DNA of 64,000 nt from an uncultured Clostridia bacterium (GCA_934663595.1 CAKUKM010000001.1:248001-312000); one strand, 5' to 3'. Positions 26,957 through 35,789 are shown, numbered from the stretch's first letter. A program made the numbers and translations. Notes: generated from the letters alone by a model not told the origin.

Positions 26957-27835
26957 ATGAGATTGGGCGCATTGGAAGCGGGCGGAACCAAGATGGTCTG
27001 CGCGATTGGCGATGAGCTTGGCAATATTGAATCGCGCGCGAGTTTCCCGACGCGCAAGCCGGAGGAAACGATGCCGGATATCATCGGCTTTTTCGCCGAG
27101 CAGAAAATTGAAGCGCTGGGCGTGGGCAGCTTCGGCCCGCTGAGCCTCGATCCGGAGGCGGCGGATTACGGCGCAATCACGACCACGCCTAAGCTGGACT
27201 GGCGCGGATTTCCGCTGCGCAAGGCGCTGATCGATGCGCTGAACGTTCCGGTCGGCATCGATACGGACGTAAACGCCGCGGCGCTGGGTGAGGCCGTTTA
27301 CGGCGCGGGCAAGGGCCTGAACAGCCTGGTGTATTATACGGTCGGCACCGGAGTCGGCGGCGGCGCGCTCGTGGACGGGCGACTGCTGCACGGGCTGGTG
27401 CATCCGGAAATGGGGCATATGCTGCTGCGCCCGGATCCGCGCGATCCGTCGTCGAAGGGCTTCTGCCCGTATCACGAAAGCTGCCTCGAAGGTCTCGCCA
27501 ACGGCCCGGCCATTGAAAAGCGCTGGGGCATTTCGGCAAAGAATCTTCCTGAGGATCACATCGCTTGGGAAATCGAGGCGGAATACCTCGCGCAGATGTG
27601 CGTCAACACCATTGTGCTGCTTTCGCCGAAGCGGATCGTGCTCGGCGGCGGCGTGATGCATCAGCTGCACCTGTTCCCGCGCATTCGCAGGCGCACGCTC
27701 GAGCTGCTGGGCGGCTATGTGGCGCATCCGGCAATTCTCGAGCAAATCGATGCGTTTATCATCCCGCCGGCGCTGGGCGACAATGCGGGCGCGGTGGGCT
27801 CTCTGCTGCTCGCGCTAAACGCCATTCAGAAATAA
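26957..27835 (+). CDS. ROK-family fructokinase
   Basis: A 292-residue sugar kinase. The N-terminal phosphate loop is LGALEAGGTKMVCAIG, followed by IDTDVNAAALGEAVYG, TVGTGVGGG and HPEMGHMLL. The zinc site is of the variant type seen in YdhR/ScrK fructokinases (GFCPYHESCLEGLANGPAI). It probably phosphorylates fructose to fructose-6-phosphate. It is last in the run that begins with nrdR; a hairpin follows the stop codon. No sugar transporter is nearby. Confidence 0.88.
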   Translation: MRLGALEAGGTKMVCAIGDELGNIESRASFPTRKPEETMPDIIGFFAEQKIEALGVGSFGPLSLDPEAADYGAITTTPKLDWRGFPLRKALIDALNVPVGIDTDVNAAALGEAVYGAGKGLNSLVYYTVGTGVGGGALVDGRLLHGLVHPEMGHMLLRPDPRDPSSKGFCPYHESCLEGLANGPAIEKRWGISAKNLPEDHIAWEIEAEYLAQMCVNTIVLLSPKRIVLGGGVMHQLHLFPRIRRRTLELLGGYVAHPAILEQIDAFIIPPALGDNAGAVGSLLLALNAIQK

Positions 27836-27843
27836 TAAACGAA

Positions 27844-27873
27844 AGACCTCTGCGGCGATTTCCGCGGAGGTCT
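27844..27873 (+). terminator. Hairpin terminator after the ROK kinase
   Basis: A 12-bp stem (27844-27855 with 27862-27873, one G-T pair) eight bases after the stop codon, with only a weak T tail. Confidence 0.6.
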
Positions 27874-27899
27874 ATGCCTGTTTGAAGGGGGAACCGCGA

Positions 27900-28691
27900 T
27901 TGGCGGGCTCGAAAAAGGATCTGGTCATTCCGTGGCCGTTCGCCGCGAATAAGGTCGGCACGAATCAGGACACGTCGCTCCTGAAGCTCATTGCGATGCT
28001 CACGATGCTGATCGACCATTCGGGCAAAATGCTGTTTCCGCAGTATCCGATTATGCGCGTGATCGGGCGCATTGCGTTTCCGATTTACGCCTATTGCGTC
28101 GCAGTCGGCTGCGTGTATACGCACGACGCGCTGCGCTATTTCAAGCGAATCGTGCTGCTGGCATTGATTTCGCAGCCGATTTACGCCGTAGCGCTCGCGC
28201 ACACGACGAACGCGATGTACGCCTATTCGTTTGCGGAGCAGCCCGTGCGCGCGGCGATTCAGTTTTATGTGGAAAGCTGGTCGCATCCGAGCATATTGCT
28301 GACGCTGGCGTTCGGCATACTGCTGATCTGGTGCCTGCGTGAAAAGCAAATGCTGCTGTTTTTCGCCGTCGGGCTGTTCTGCTATCAGATTCAGGGCAAG
28401 CTCGATTACGGCTTCAAGGGCCTGATGCTGATGCTGCTGTTTTACGCCACGTGCCCCAAATGGTTCCTCGCGCTGCCGGTCATGGCCGCGTATATGATCT
28501 GGTGGGGGCGGCTCGGCGGAGGCTATTCGCTGTTCGGCGTAACGTTCGGCATTCAGATGTTCATGCTGCCGGCGCTGCTCCCGATCCTGATTCACACGCA
28601 TTCGCGCATCAGGATCAACAAATGGGTGTTCTACCTCTATTATCCGGCGCACCTGATTCTGATTTACCTGCTGGATCAATTCGTATTCTGA
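27900..28691 (+). CDS. TraX-family membrane protein
   Basis: About 263 residues with some eight hydrophobic segments. The start of the domain (LLKLIAMLTMLIDHSGKMLFP), the GRIAFPIYAYCVAVG segment and the C-terminal WVFYLYYPAHLILIYLL match the TraX family, named after the F-pilin acetylase but widespread on Firmicute chromosomes, where its role is unclear. The start is TTG at 27900 with GAAGGGGG at a good distance; a TTG at 27882 sits within the ribosome site region. No conjugation genes are present. It is flanked by hairpins and so probably expressed alone. Confidence 0.8.
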   Translation: MAGSKKDLVIPWPFAANKVGTNQDTSLLKLIAMLTMLIDHSGKMLFPQYPIMRVIGRIAFPIYAYCVAVGCVYTHDALRYFKRIVLLALISQPIYAVALAHTTNAMYAYSFAEQPVRAAIQFYVESWSHPSILLTLAFGILLIWCLREKQMLLFFAVGLFCYQIQGKLDYGFKGLMLMLLFYATCPKWFLALPVMAAYMIWWGRLGGGYSLFGVTFGIQMFMLPALLPILIHTHSRIRINKWVFYLYYPAHLILIYLLDQFVF

Positions 28692-28696
28692 AAAAT

Positions 28697-28724
28697 CCCG
28701 GCCTTCCGCAACAGGAAAGCCGGG
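28697..28724. terminator. Bidirectional terminator between traX-like and nrdD
   Basis: An 11-bp stem (28697-28707 with 28714-28724, one G-T pair), T-rich on the plus strand and ATTTTT on the minus strand. Confidence 0.8.
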
Positions 28725-28730
28725 TTTCGT

Positions 28731-31052
28731 TTATTTGCTGATTCCGTGCTTGACGCGCTGGGATTCCTCGGCGCGCTTGGCGTTGTTGAAGCGGTCGAGC
28801 GTGCCGACCAGATAGCCGGTGATGCGGCGAATGCGCTCGAAGCGGACGTCCTCTTCGTGGCGGCCGCAGTTCGGGCAGGTATCACCGATAACGCCGTTGT
28901 AGCCGCAAACGGGATCGCGATCCACCGGATGGTTGATCGAGCCGTAGCCCACGCCCGTCTCCTTCATCAGGCGCACGATCTTCTCAAATGCCTCCAGATT
29001 CTGCGTGGTATCGCCGTCGAGCTCGACATAGGAGATGTGGCCGGCATTCGTCAGCGCGTGATACGGCGCCTCCGTGCGAATCTTTTTCGCGGCGGAAATG
29101 GGGAAGTAGACCGGCACGTGGAAGCTGTTGGTGTAGTATTCGCGATCGGTAACGCCGGGAATCGCGCCGTATTTCTCGCGATCGATTTTCACGAATCGGC
29201 CCGAAAGCCCCTCCGCCGGCGTCGCCAGGAGCGTCACGTTCATCTGCGTGCGCTTCGAAGCCGCGTCGCACAGATCGCGCATGTGGCCGATGATTTCCAG
29301 ACCCAGATTCTGCGCGCGCTCGCTTTCGCCATGATGCGCGCCGATCAGCGCCACCAGCGTCTCCGCAAGACCGATGAAGCCGACGGACAGCGTGCCGTGC
29401 TTCAGCACCTCGCGCACCTCGTCGTCCCAGCCGAGATTTTCGCTGTCGATCCAGACGTGCTGACCCATCAGGAACGGGTAATTGCGCACGCATTTGCGCG
29501 CCTGAATCTCGAAGCGGTCGAACAGCTGGTCGATCGTGAGCGCGACCAGCTTGTCGAGCATCTCATAAAAGAGGTCGATATTGTGGTTCGCCTTGATCGC
29601 GAGGCGGGGCAGATTGATCGATGTAAAGCTCAAATTGCCGCGGCCGTTGCTGATTTCGCGCTCCGGATCGTGCACGTTCGCCATTACGCGCGTGCGGCAG
29701 CCCATGTAGGCAATCTCCGTTTCCGGATGGCCCTCCTTATAGTATTTGAGGTTGTACGGCGCGTCCTGGAACGAAAAATTCGGGAACAGGCGCTTGGCCG
29801 ACGTGCGAATCGCGAGCTTGAACAGGTCGTAATTCGGCTCGCCGGGATTGTAATTGACGCCCTCCTTCACGCGGAAAATCTGGATCGGGAAGATCGGCGT
29901 TTCGCCGTTGCCGAGGCCCTGCTCGGTGGTCAAAAGCAGATTGCGAATCGCCATGCGCGCCTCGGGCGAGGTGTCCATGCCGTAGTTGATCGACGAAAAC
30001 GGCACCTGCGCGCCCGCGCGGGAATTCATCGTGTTCAGATTGTGAATCAGCGCCTCCATCGCCTGGAACGTCGCGCGATCGGTTTCGATTGCGGCGCGCT
30101 CCTGCGCGAACGCCTGCATTTTGCCCGCCGTCGCCTCGTCTGCGCCCAACGCGAGCAGCTTTTCATGCTCGGCGGCTCTGTAGGCCTCCGTCGGCTCGAG
30201 CGTCGGGCAAAGGCCGTCCGTCTTCAGCGATTCGACGATTGCTTTCGCGGCCTCCATCGGCTCGGAAACGCTCGTCAGCAGCTCCATGGCGCGGCCGAGA
30301 TTGTCGCGATACGTCTTTTCAAACGTCTTGCGCACGCCCTCCGCCATGGCGTAATCGAAATTCACGATCGACTGGCCGCCGTGCTGGTCGTTCTGGTTCG
30401 CCTGAATGGCGATGCAGGCCAGCGCAGAATACGAGCGAATGTCCTTCGGCTCGCGCAGATAGCCGTGGCCAGTCGAAAAGCCGCCGTGGAACAGCTTGAG
30501 CAGGTCGATCTGGCAGCAGGTCGTGGTCAGCGTCAGGAAGTCCAGATCGTGAATGTGAATGTCGCCGTTGCGATGCGCCTCCGCATGCTCGGGCTTGACC
30601 ATGAACATCAGATTGAACTGCTTCGCGCCCTCGGAGCCGTATTTCAGCATCGCGCCCATCGCGGTGTCGCCGTTGATGTTCGCGTTTTCGCGCTTGACAT
30701 CCGAATCCACGGCGGATTTGCGGGTGATGTCGTCGTAAATGCGCATCAGGCGCGTATTCATTTCGCGAATGCGCGAGCGCTCCGCGCGATAGAGAATGTA
30801 CGATTTCGCCGTGTGCGCAAAGCCGTTTTCAATCAGCACGCGCTCGACGATATCCTGCACCTCCTCCACGCTCGGCGTGCGGTCGGAATTCTCCGCGTTC
30901 AGTTCGGAGACGACCTGCGCCGTCAGCGCGTCGCCAAATTCACGGGGCTTGTCAATATTGCTCGCGCGAAATGCGCGCAAAATCGCATCGGTAATCTTTT
31001 CGGGATTGAATGCAACCTCCCGACCGTCGCGCTTGATGATCCTGTCTGGCAT
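28731..31052 (-). CDS. nrdD: Anaerobic (class III) ribonucleoside-triphosphate reductase
   Basis: A 773-residue glycyl-radical enzyme making dNTPs from NTPs without oxygen. It has an N-terminal ATP-cone (IIKRDGREVAFNPEKITDAI) for allosteric control, the substrate-site cysteines in the LTTTCCQIDL and YMGCRTR regions, a zinc site near the C-terminus (VCGYNG ... CPNCGRH), and the glycyl-radical motif RRITGYLVGTLDRFNNAK. The start is ATG at 31052 with AGGAGG upstream; the longer frame runs into the promoter. The gene has a strong promoter overlapped by two NrdR boxes. The activating enzyme nrdG is not in this window. Confidence 0.96.
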   Translation of the reverse strand: MPDRIIKRDGREVAFNPEKITDAILRAFRASNIDKPREFGDALTAQVVSELNAENSDRTPSVEEVQDIVERVLIENGFAHTAKSYILYRAERSRIREMNTRLMRIYDDITRKSAVDSDVKRENANINGDTAMGAMLKYGSEGAKQFNLMFMVKPEHAEAHRNGDIHIHDLDFLTLTTTCCQIDLLKLFHGGFSTGHGYLREPKDIRSYSALACIAIQANQNDQHGGQSIVNFDYAMAEGVRKTFEKTYRDNLGRAMELLTSVSEPMEAAKAIVESLKTDGLCPTLEPTEAYRAAEHEKLLALGADEATAGKMQAFAQERAAIETDRATFQAMEALIHNLNTMNSRAGAQVPFSSINYGMDTSPEARMAIRNLLLTTEQGLGNGETPIFPIQIFRVKEGVNYNPGEPNYDLFKLAIRTSAKRLFPNFSFQDAPYNLKYYKEGHPETEIAYMGCRTRVMANVHDPEREISNGRGNLSFTSINLPRLAIKANHNIDLFYEMLDKLVALTIDQLFDRFEIQARKCVRNYPFLMGQHVWIDSENLGWDDEVREVLKHGTLSVGFIGLAETLVALIGAHHGESERAQNLGLEIIGHMRDLCDAASKRTQMNVTLLATPAEGLSGRFVKIDREKYGAIPGVTDREYYTNSFHVPVYFPISAAKKIRTEAPYHALTNAGHISYVELDGDTTQNLEAFEKIVRLMKETGVGYGSINHPVDRDPVCGYNGVIGDTCPNCGRHEEDVRFERIRRITGYLVGTLDRFNNAKRAEESQRVKHGISK

Positions 31053-31082
31053 AGAACAACCTCCTGTGTTTGAACTCGCTAT

Positions 31083-31130
31083 ATCCATTATATTGTGTAT
31101 AAAAGCATTTGTCAACACAAAATATAGTGT
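31083..31130 (-). promoter_or_regulatory. nrdD promoter with two NrdR boxes
   Basis: On the minus strand TTGACA (31115-31110), 17-bp spacer, TATAAT (31092-31087). Two NrdR-box-like 16-mers, 31083-31098 and ACACAAAATATAGTGT at 31115-31130, cover the -10 and touch the -35. Their starts are 32 bp apart, three helical turns, the usual NrdR arrangement. Confidence 0.85.
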
Positions 31131-31290
31131 TATTTATTACGTTTTATATACAATCCATTCTACGCGGAACGGCAAAAACGAAACCACACGATGTCTATTA
31201 TAGCGCGCGGCGCACCCGGTTGCAAGTGGAAAATAGACGAAATTATGGCAATATAACAAATCTCACTTGCAGAGACCGGCAATATTACTC

Positions 31291-31319
31291 TTGCGCGCAG
31301 CCGAAATCTGCGGTATGAT
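31291..31319 (+). promoter_or_regulatory. Promoter of thyX
   Basis: TTGCGC (31291-31296), 17-bp spacer, TATGAT (31314-31319). The 150 bases between the nrdD boxes and this promoter show no gene. Confidence 0.6.
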
Positions 31320-31356
31320 TAAAGCAACGATTGGACGCACAAAGGAGATTGGCAGC

Positions 31357-32694
31357 ATGCAGAACAGCACGGCGAGAATAGTAAACCTGAACGAGGCGGC
31401 GCGCGCGTCGGTGGCTTCGGCGGCGCGTATTTCGACCCAGTCCGGCACAGCAATGGAGATTTTCGCGCGCGGCGGCAATCCGGAGAAGGACCTGAAGCTG
31501 GTTCAGAAGGTCGTTTCCTCCGGACACCGCTCCGTAACCGAGCACCACGCCTTCACGATCGCCTTCAACGACGTATCGGTCATGGTCGAGCAATTCATGA
31601 TTGAATTCCGCCTCGCTTCGTTTACGGTCAAATCCCGCCGCTATGTGGATTTTTCCACCGCGGGCTTCGTGGAGCCGGAGGGGCTGAGCGGAGAGGCGCT
31701 GGACGCGTATCGCGCGCAGATGAAATCGCTGTTCCGCACCTACGAGGGGCTGATGGCGCTGGGCGTGCCGAAGGAGGACGCGCGGTTCGTGCTGCCGTAT
31801 TGCCTCAGGAGCAATTTCTATATGACGCTGAACGCGCGGGAGCTAATGCAGGCGCTGCGCGCCATGCGCTTCGGCCGCGGCGCGCGCTTTCCGGAGATCC
31901 GCGCGCTGGGCGAACAGCTGCGCGCGCAGTTTGAAGCCGTCTATCCGGGCGTTCTCGATCTGGAGCCGGCCGGAACCGAATTAGAAGCGCCGCTGCCGAC
32001 CGAAATCCATGCCGGAACCGCGCGCACCGGCGCCGCCGAACTGATTTCCACGCCGGCAAACGCGATGGAGCTGCTGGAATACGCGCTCGCCTTTTCCGGC
32101 CGGTTTGAGGCGGAGGAGGGGAAATACGCGTGCGATCGCAATCTCGCGCGCCTGCTGACCGATCCGCGCCCGCGTGAAATCGAGCCGCTGAATTACACAT
32201 TCCGAATCCGCGATGCATCGCTCGCGTGCCTTACGCACTTTACGCGCCATCGCATGCAATCGCTGCTGATTCCGAACGTGCTGAACGGCCTGTGCGGCGG
32301 CAACTACGTGCTGCCCGAAAGCGTTCGCGCCAATCCGCAGGCGGAGCGGCTGTATCGCGAGGCGTTTGAATCGCAGGCGCAGGCGGCGCGGAATGCGCAT
32401 CTACCGCCGGAAACGCTGATTTATTACGCGATGAGCGGCCACACGATCGATTTTCTGCTCTCCGCCAACGCGCGCGAGCTGCTGCATTTCGCAAAGCTGC
32501 GCACCTGCACGCGCGCGCAGTGGGAAATTCGGCATATCGCGCGGGAAATGGTCGCCGGGCTCTTCGCATCATGCCCGGAGCTGTTCGCGCGATTCGGCCC
32601 GAGCTGCGCGGTCACCGGAAAATGCCCGGAGGGACGCATGAGCTGCGGCCATCCGGTGAAAATTGAGAATGGAATCTGGAAGACGAGGGGGTAG
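31357..32694 (+). CDS. thyX: Tandem-duplicated FAD-dependent thymidylate synthase (ThyX-ThyX)
   Basis: A 445-residue protein, about twice the usual 220-250, made of two ThyX-like halves. The N-terminal half has SVTEHHAFTIAF, then EFRLASFTVKSRRY in place of the RHRxxSxNxxSxRY motif, and MTLNARELMQALRAMRFGRG, with a degraded RAQWEIR region. The C-terminal half has THFTRHRMQSLL, SANARELLHFAKLRTCTRAQWEIR, but no SxRY. Each half therefore keeps the part the other has lost. The reaction is flavin-dependent dUMP to dTMP. The start is ATG at 31357 after AAAGGAG. It is divergent from nrdD, a fitting dNTP partner. Confidence 0.85.
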   Translation: MQNSTARIVNLNEAARASVASAARISTQSGTAMEIFARGGNPEKDLKLVQKVVSSGHRSVTEHHAFTIAFNDVSVMVEQFMIEFRLASFTVKSRRYVDFSTAGFVEPEGLSGEALDAYRAQMKSLFRTYEGLMALGVPKEDARFVLPYCLRSNFYMTLNARELMQALRAMRFGRGARFPEIRALGEQLRAQFEAVYPGVLDLEPAGTELEAPLPTEIHAGTARTGAAELISTPANAMELLEYALAFSGRFEAEEGKYACDRNLARLLTDPRPREIEPLNYTFRIRDASLACLTHFTRHRMQSLLIPNVLNGLCGGNYVLPESVRANPQAERLYREAFESQAQAARNAHLPPETLIYYAMSGHTIDFLLSANARELLHFAKLRTCTRAQWEIRHIAREMVAGLFASCPELFARFGPSCAVTGKCPEGRMSCGHPVKIENGIWKTRG

Positions 32695-32698
32695 TCCT

Positions 32699-33391
32699 AT
32701 GATCATCGCCATTACGCCCGGACTTACGGACGGCAAACAGTATTTAAAGGAGCAATACGCCCGCGCAATCGAGGCCATCGACGGAACGGTGCGCGTAATT
32801 CCGCACGAAGCGGACGCGGAAACCGCGCTGGACGGCGCAACGGGCCTGATTCTGTCCGGCGGCAGCGACGTTGAGCCCGCTCTGTACGGCTGCGCGCGCG
32901 AGGACGCCTGCGGAGAATCGTGCGCAATGCGCGATGCTCTGGAGCTGAAGCTGCTGCGCGTTTGCCGCGAACGCCGGCTCCCGGTGCTCGGCATCTGCCG
33001 CGGCTGCCAGGTGATCAACGTATTCTTTTCCGGAACGCTCACGCAGGATATCCCGACGAAATACGGCTCCTGCCATCGGCATGCCAAGGACAATCCCGCG
33101 CCGTTCGACCACGAGGTGCGCGCCGTTCCCGGAACGCGGCTCTTCCGCGCGCTGGGCGAGCGGGCGCAGGTCAACAGCTATCATCATCAGGCGGTCGACC
33201 GGCTGGGCGACGGGCTGATTGCGAGCGCGTTTGCGCCTGAGGGCTTCCCGGAGGCGGTGGAAACGCGCGATCCGGACTGGTTCGTGCTGGGCGTGCAGTG
33301 GCATCCGGAGAATACGTTTGCAATCGACGAAGCGTCGAAAAACGTGTTCGAGCTGTTCCGGGAAGCGGTGCGCGTGGGGAAGAAGCGTTAA
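32699..33391 (+). CDS. Class I glutamine amidotransferase-like hydrolase (PuuD/peptidase C26 family)
   Basis: A 230-residue single-domain protein. The nucleophile elbow is PVLGICRGCQVIN, the oxyanion region LILSGGSDVEPALYG, and the His/Glu pair is in GVQWHPE, so unlike the GuaA paralogue its triad is intact. Relatives hydrolyse gamma-glutamyl-GABA and similar amides. The start is ATG at 32699, four bases after the thyX stop, with GAGGGGG upstream, so the two genes are probably co-transcribed. The substrate here is unknown. Confidence 0.85.
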   Translation: MIIAITPGLTDGKQYLKEQYARAIEAIDGTVRVIPHEADAETALDGATGLILSGGSDVEPALYGCAREDACGESCAMRDALELKLLRVCRERRLPVLGICRGCQVINVFFSGTLTQDIPTKYGSCHRHAKDNPAPFDHEVRAVPGTRLFRALGERAQVNSYHHQAVDRLGDGLIASAFAPEGFPEAVETRDPDWFVLGVQWHPENTFAIDEASKNVFELFREAVRVGKKR

Positions 33392-33417
33392 TATTGCGTG
33401 TTTTTCTTCCTTTTCGC

Positions 33418-33446
33418 TTGCGATGAGCGGCGAAATGGGCTATAAT
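33418..33446 (+). promoter_or_regulatory. Promoter of upp
   Basis: TTGCGA (33418-33423), 17-bp spacer, TATAAT (33441-33446). Confidence 0.7.
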
Positions 33447-33498
33447 CGTTCTGATACAAATCAATAACCGCATTGCGGTAAAAATGGAGGACAAACCA

Positions 33499-34128
33499 AT
33501 GAGCAAGGTGCACGTTGTAGATCATCCGTTGATTCAGCACAAGCTGACTCTGATGCGCAAGACGAACTGCAGCACGAAGGATTTCCGCCAGCTTCTCGAA
33601 GAGATCTCCATGCTGATGGCGTACGAAGTAACGCGCGATCTGCCTCTGAAGGAAATCGAAATTGAAACGCCCGTCGCGAAGTGCAAGTCCAAGATTCTTT
33701 CCGGCAAAAAGCTCGGCATCGTTCCGATTCTCCGCGCCGGCCTCGGCATGGTGGACGGCATTCTGACGCTGATCCCCGCCGCGCGCGTCGGTCATATCGG
33801 CCTGTACCGCGATCCCGAAACGCACCTTCCCGTTGAATACTATTGCAAGCTCCCGAACGACGTTGCGGAGCGCGATCTGATCGTCGTCGACCCGATGCTG
33901 GCTACCGGCGGTTCCTCCATCGCCGCGATCGACTTCATCAAGCAGCGCGGCTGCAAATCCATTACGCTGATGTGCCTGGTCGGCTGCCCCGAGGGCATCG
34001 CCGCGCTGCAGGAGGCGCATCCGGACGTGGATCTCTATATCGCCGCGATCGACGATCACCTGAACGAGAACAAGTACATCGTTCCCGGCCTGGGCGACGC
34101 CGGCGATCGCCTGTTCGGCACGAAATAA
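33499..34128 (+). CDS. upp: Uracil phosphoribosyltransferase
   Basis: A 209-residue enzyme that makes UMP from uracil and PRPP. It has the PRPP-binding loop VVDPMLATGGSSIAAI and the uracil-binding C-terminal segment YIVPGLGDAGDRLFGT. Length is typical. The start is ATG at 33499 with GGAGG nine bases upstream; an in-frame ATG at 33484 overlaps that site. It has its own promoter and terminator. Confidence 0.96.
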   Translation: MSKVHVVDHPLIQHKLTLMRKTNCSTKDFRQLLEEISMLMAYEVTRDLPLKEIEIETPVAKCKSKILSGKKLGIVPILRAGLGMVDGILTLIPAARVGHIGLYRDPETHLPVEYYCKLPNDVAERDLIVVDPMLATGGSSIAAIDFIKQRGCKSITLMCLVGCPEGIAALQEAHPDVDLYIAAIDDHLNENKYIVPGLGDAGDRLFGTK

Positions 34129-34142
34129 ACAAAAAAATGCAT

Positions 34143-34171
34143 GCACGTCCGGTTGTCCGGGCGTGCTTTTT
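34143..34171 (+). terminator. Terminator of upp
   Basis: A 10-bp stem (34143-34152 with 34157-34166, one G-T pair) followed by five T. Confidence 0.85.
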
Positions 34172-34192
34172 CGGAAAGGCGGATGAAAGCGG

Positions 34193-35053
34193 ATGACGAT
34201 ATTGCCCTCGGCCGGTCTGCGCGCGCGCGTCGCGCTTGACAAGCATGCGTTTCGCACAACCCATTCGCTCGGCCAGAACTTTTTGCTGGACGACGCGTTT
34301 TTGAGCCGCCTGCTCGATGAAACGGGCGTTGGGGCCGGCGATTGCGTGCTCGAAATCGGGCCCGGAGCGGGCGTAATGACCGCGCTGATTGCCGAGCGCG
34401 CCGAAAAGGTGCTCGCCGTCGAGCTGGATCAGCGGCTCGAACCGGTGCTGAGCGACGTGCTTCGGCCGCATTCCAACGCGTCTGTGCTGTTTTGCGATTT
34501 TCTGAAGGCGGACGTGGATCGCCTGATTGAGGATGCGTTCGGCGCGCAGCCGTATCGCGTGATCGCGAATTTGCCGTATTACATTACGGCGGACATACTG
34601 ATGCGGCTGACCACGGCGAATCGCCTTCCGGAGAGCATATCGATCATGGTGCAAAAAGAGGCGGCGGAGCGCATCATGTCCGAGCCGGGCGAAAAGCAGT
34701 GGTGCGCGCTCGCGGCCACGATTCGCCTGTACGGCAGCGCGGAAATCCTCGAGGATGTGCCGCGCGACCGCTTCGATCCCGCGCCGCACGTGGATTCCTG
34801 CTTCATTCAAATCTGCAGGCATGAAGAACCGATCGTCGAGACCTCCGATCCGCGCCTGCTGCGCCGCACGATTCAGTGCGCGTTCGCCATGCGCCGAAAG
34901 ACGTTGGCCAACAACCTGAAGGCGAGCTTCGGCCTGAACGCCGAGGAGGCGCTGAGCGTGCTGGAAAGAGCGCGCGTTCCGGCGAACGCGCGCGGAGAAG
35001 CACTCGACCTTGCGGCCCTCTGCCGCGTGAGCGAGGCGCTGAAAAATCGATAA
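34193..35053 (+). CDS. rsmA: 16S rRNA (adenine(1518)-N6/adenine(1519)-N6)-dimethyltransferase
   Basis: A 286-residue Rossmann methyltransferase (KsgA) that dimethylates two adjacent adenines in helix 45 of 16S rRNA late in 30S assembly. It has HSLGQNFLLDD, the SAM motif VLEIGPGAGVMT, the acidic VELDQRL, and the catalytic NLPYYI motif, with the C-terminal helical domain (RRKTLANNLK). The start is ATG at 34193. It lies between two terminators, and no promoter was clear. Confidence 0.95.
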   Translation: MTILPSAGLRARVALDKHAFRTTHSLGQNFLLDDAFLSRLLDETGVGAGDCVLEIGPGAGVMTALIAERAEKVLAVELDQRLEPVLSDVLRPHSNASVLFCDFLKADVDRLIEDAFGAQPYRVIANLPYYITADILMRLTTANRLPESISIMVQKEAAERIMSEPGEKQWCALAATIRLYGSAEILEDVPRDRFDPAPHVDSCFIQICRHEEPIVETSDPRLLRRTIQCAFAMRRKTLANNLKASFGLNAEEALSVLERARVPANARGEALDLAALCRVSEALKNR

Positions 35054-35056
35054 GGG

Positions 35057-35084
35057 AAGCCGTCGCGATTGCGGCGGCTTTTTC
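35057..35084. terminator. Terminator between rsmA and the GNAT gene
   Basis: A 10-bp stem (35057-35066 with 35071-35080, one G-T pair), followed by TTTTTC on the plus strand. It overlaps the end of the convergent acetyltransferase gene. Confidence 0.75.
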
Positions 35085-35658
35085 ATGGGATCTCTTCGAT
35101 GAAATGATTCGGATATTTATTCCAATATTCTGAATAATTTTCGCGAATTTGGCCGTCCAGATCGATCTGATACAGGCGAAACACCACCGGAAAATCCTTC
35201 GGCTGCCACATTTCCTCATAGGAATAGCAATAGCGCATCCCGACGCTGCGCATCACATAGCCGCTGTGCGGATTGTTTCGGTCGTGCGTGGCGGTTAAAA
35301 AGGGAACGCCGCACGCTCGCGCCTGCGCAAGCACCGCGCGGCAGGCCTCCGAGGCGATTCCGCGCCGCCAGAATTCCCGCCTGAGGCCATAGCCGAGATC
35401 GTAGGAGGGGGCGTTTTCGACGTGCACATATCCGATCGGCGTATCCGATTCCCGCAGGCAAACGGCGTAGCGAAGGCCGTCAAACCGGGCGTAGCGCGCC
35501 TCGAACAGCGTAATTGCCTCCTTGCGCGTCTGAATGGGAAACCACGGCAGAAACGCGTTGACATCTTCGTCCGAATAGATCGCGAGCAGCGCGTCGATAT
35601 CGCGCCGCTCAAACGGGCGCAGCAGCAGGCGCTCCGTTCTGATTGCAGGACAATTCAT
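35083..35658 (-). CDS. GNAT acetyltransferase, RimJ/RimL type
   Basis: A 191-residue protein: RTERLLLRPFERRDIDALL at the N-terminus, GYGLRREFWRRGIASEACRAV for the acetyl-CoA loop, and NNPHSGYVMRSVGMRY near the end, typical of the Acetyltransf_3 group. The start is ATG at 35658 after AAGGAGG. It is a single gene with its own promoter; the substrate is unknown. Confidence 0.85.
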   Translation of the reverse strand: MNCPAIRTERLLLRPFERRDIDALLAIYSDEDVNAFLPWFPIQTRKEAITLFEARYARFDGLRYAVCLRESDTPIGYVHVENAPSYDLGYGLRREFWRRGIASEACRAVLAQARACGVPFLTATHDRNNPHSGYVMRSVGMRYCYSYEEMWQPKDFPVVFRLYQIDLDGQIRENYSEYWNKYPNHFIEEIP

Positions 35659-35681
35659 CCGTTTCTTTCCTCCTTTGCGCC

Positions 35682-35710
35682 ATTTTAGCATATCGCGACG
35701 CCGTTTTCAA
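35682..35710 (-). promoter_or_regulatory. Promoter of the RimL-type gene
   Basis: TTGAAA (35710-35705), 17-bp spacer, TAAAAT (35687-35682) on the minus strand. Confidence 0.6.
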
Positions 35711-35761
35711 TTGCAAAGATCAAAAAAGGGCGAATGCCGGAAAACACCAGCGGCAATTCGC

Positions 35762-35789
35762 TTGATTTTTAACGCGGTTACGGTATAAT
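35762..35789 (+). promoter_or_regulatory. Promoter of lon
   Basis: TTGATT (35762-35767), 16-bp spacer, TATAAT (35784-35789). No CIRCE or CtsR-type heptad repeat was seen around it. Confidence 0.65.

Noticed and set aside
28746..31073. 775-codon plus-strand open frame antisense to nrdD
   Set aside because: Shadow of nrdD, which has its radical and zinc motifs and a regulated promoter on the other strand.
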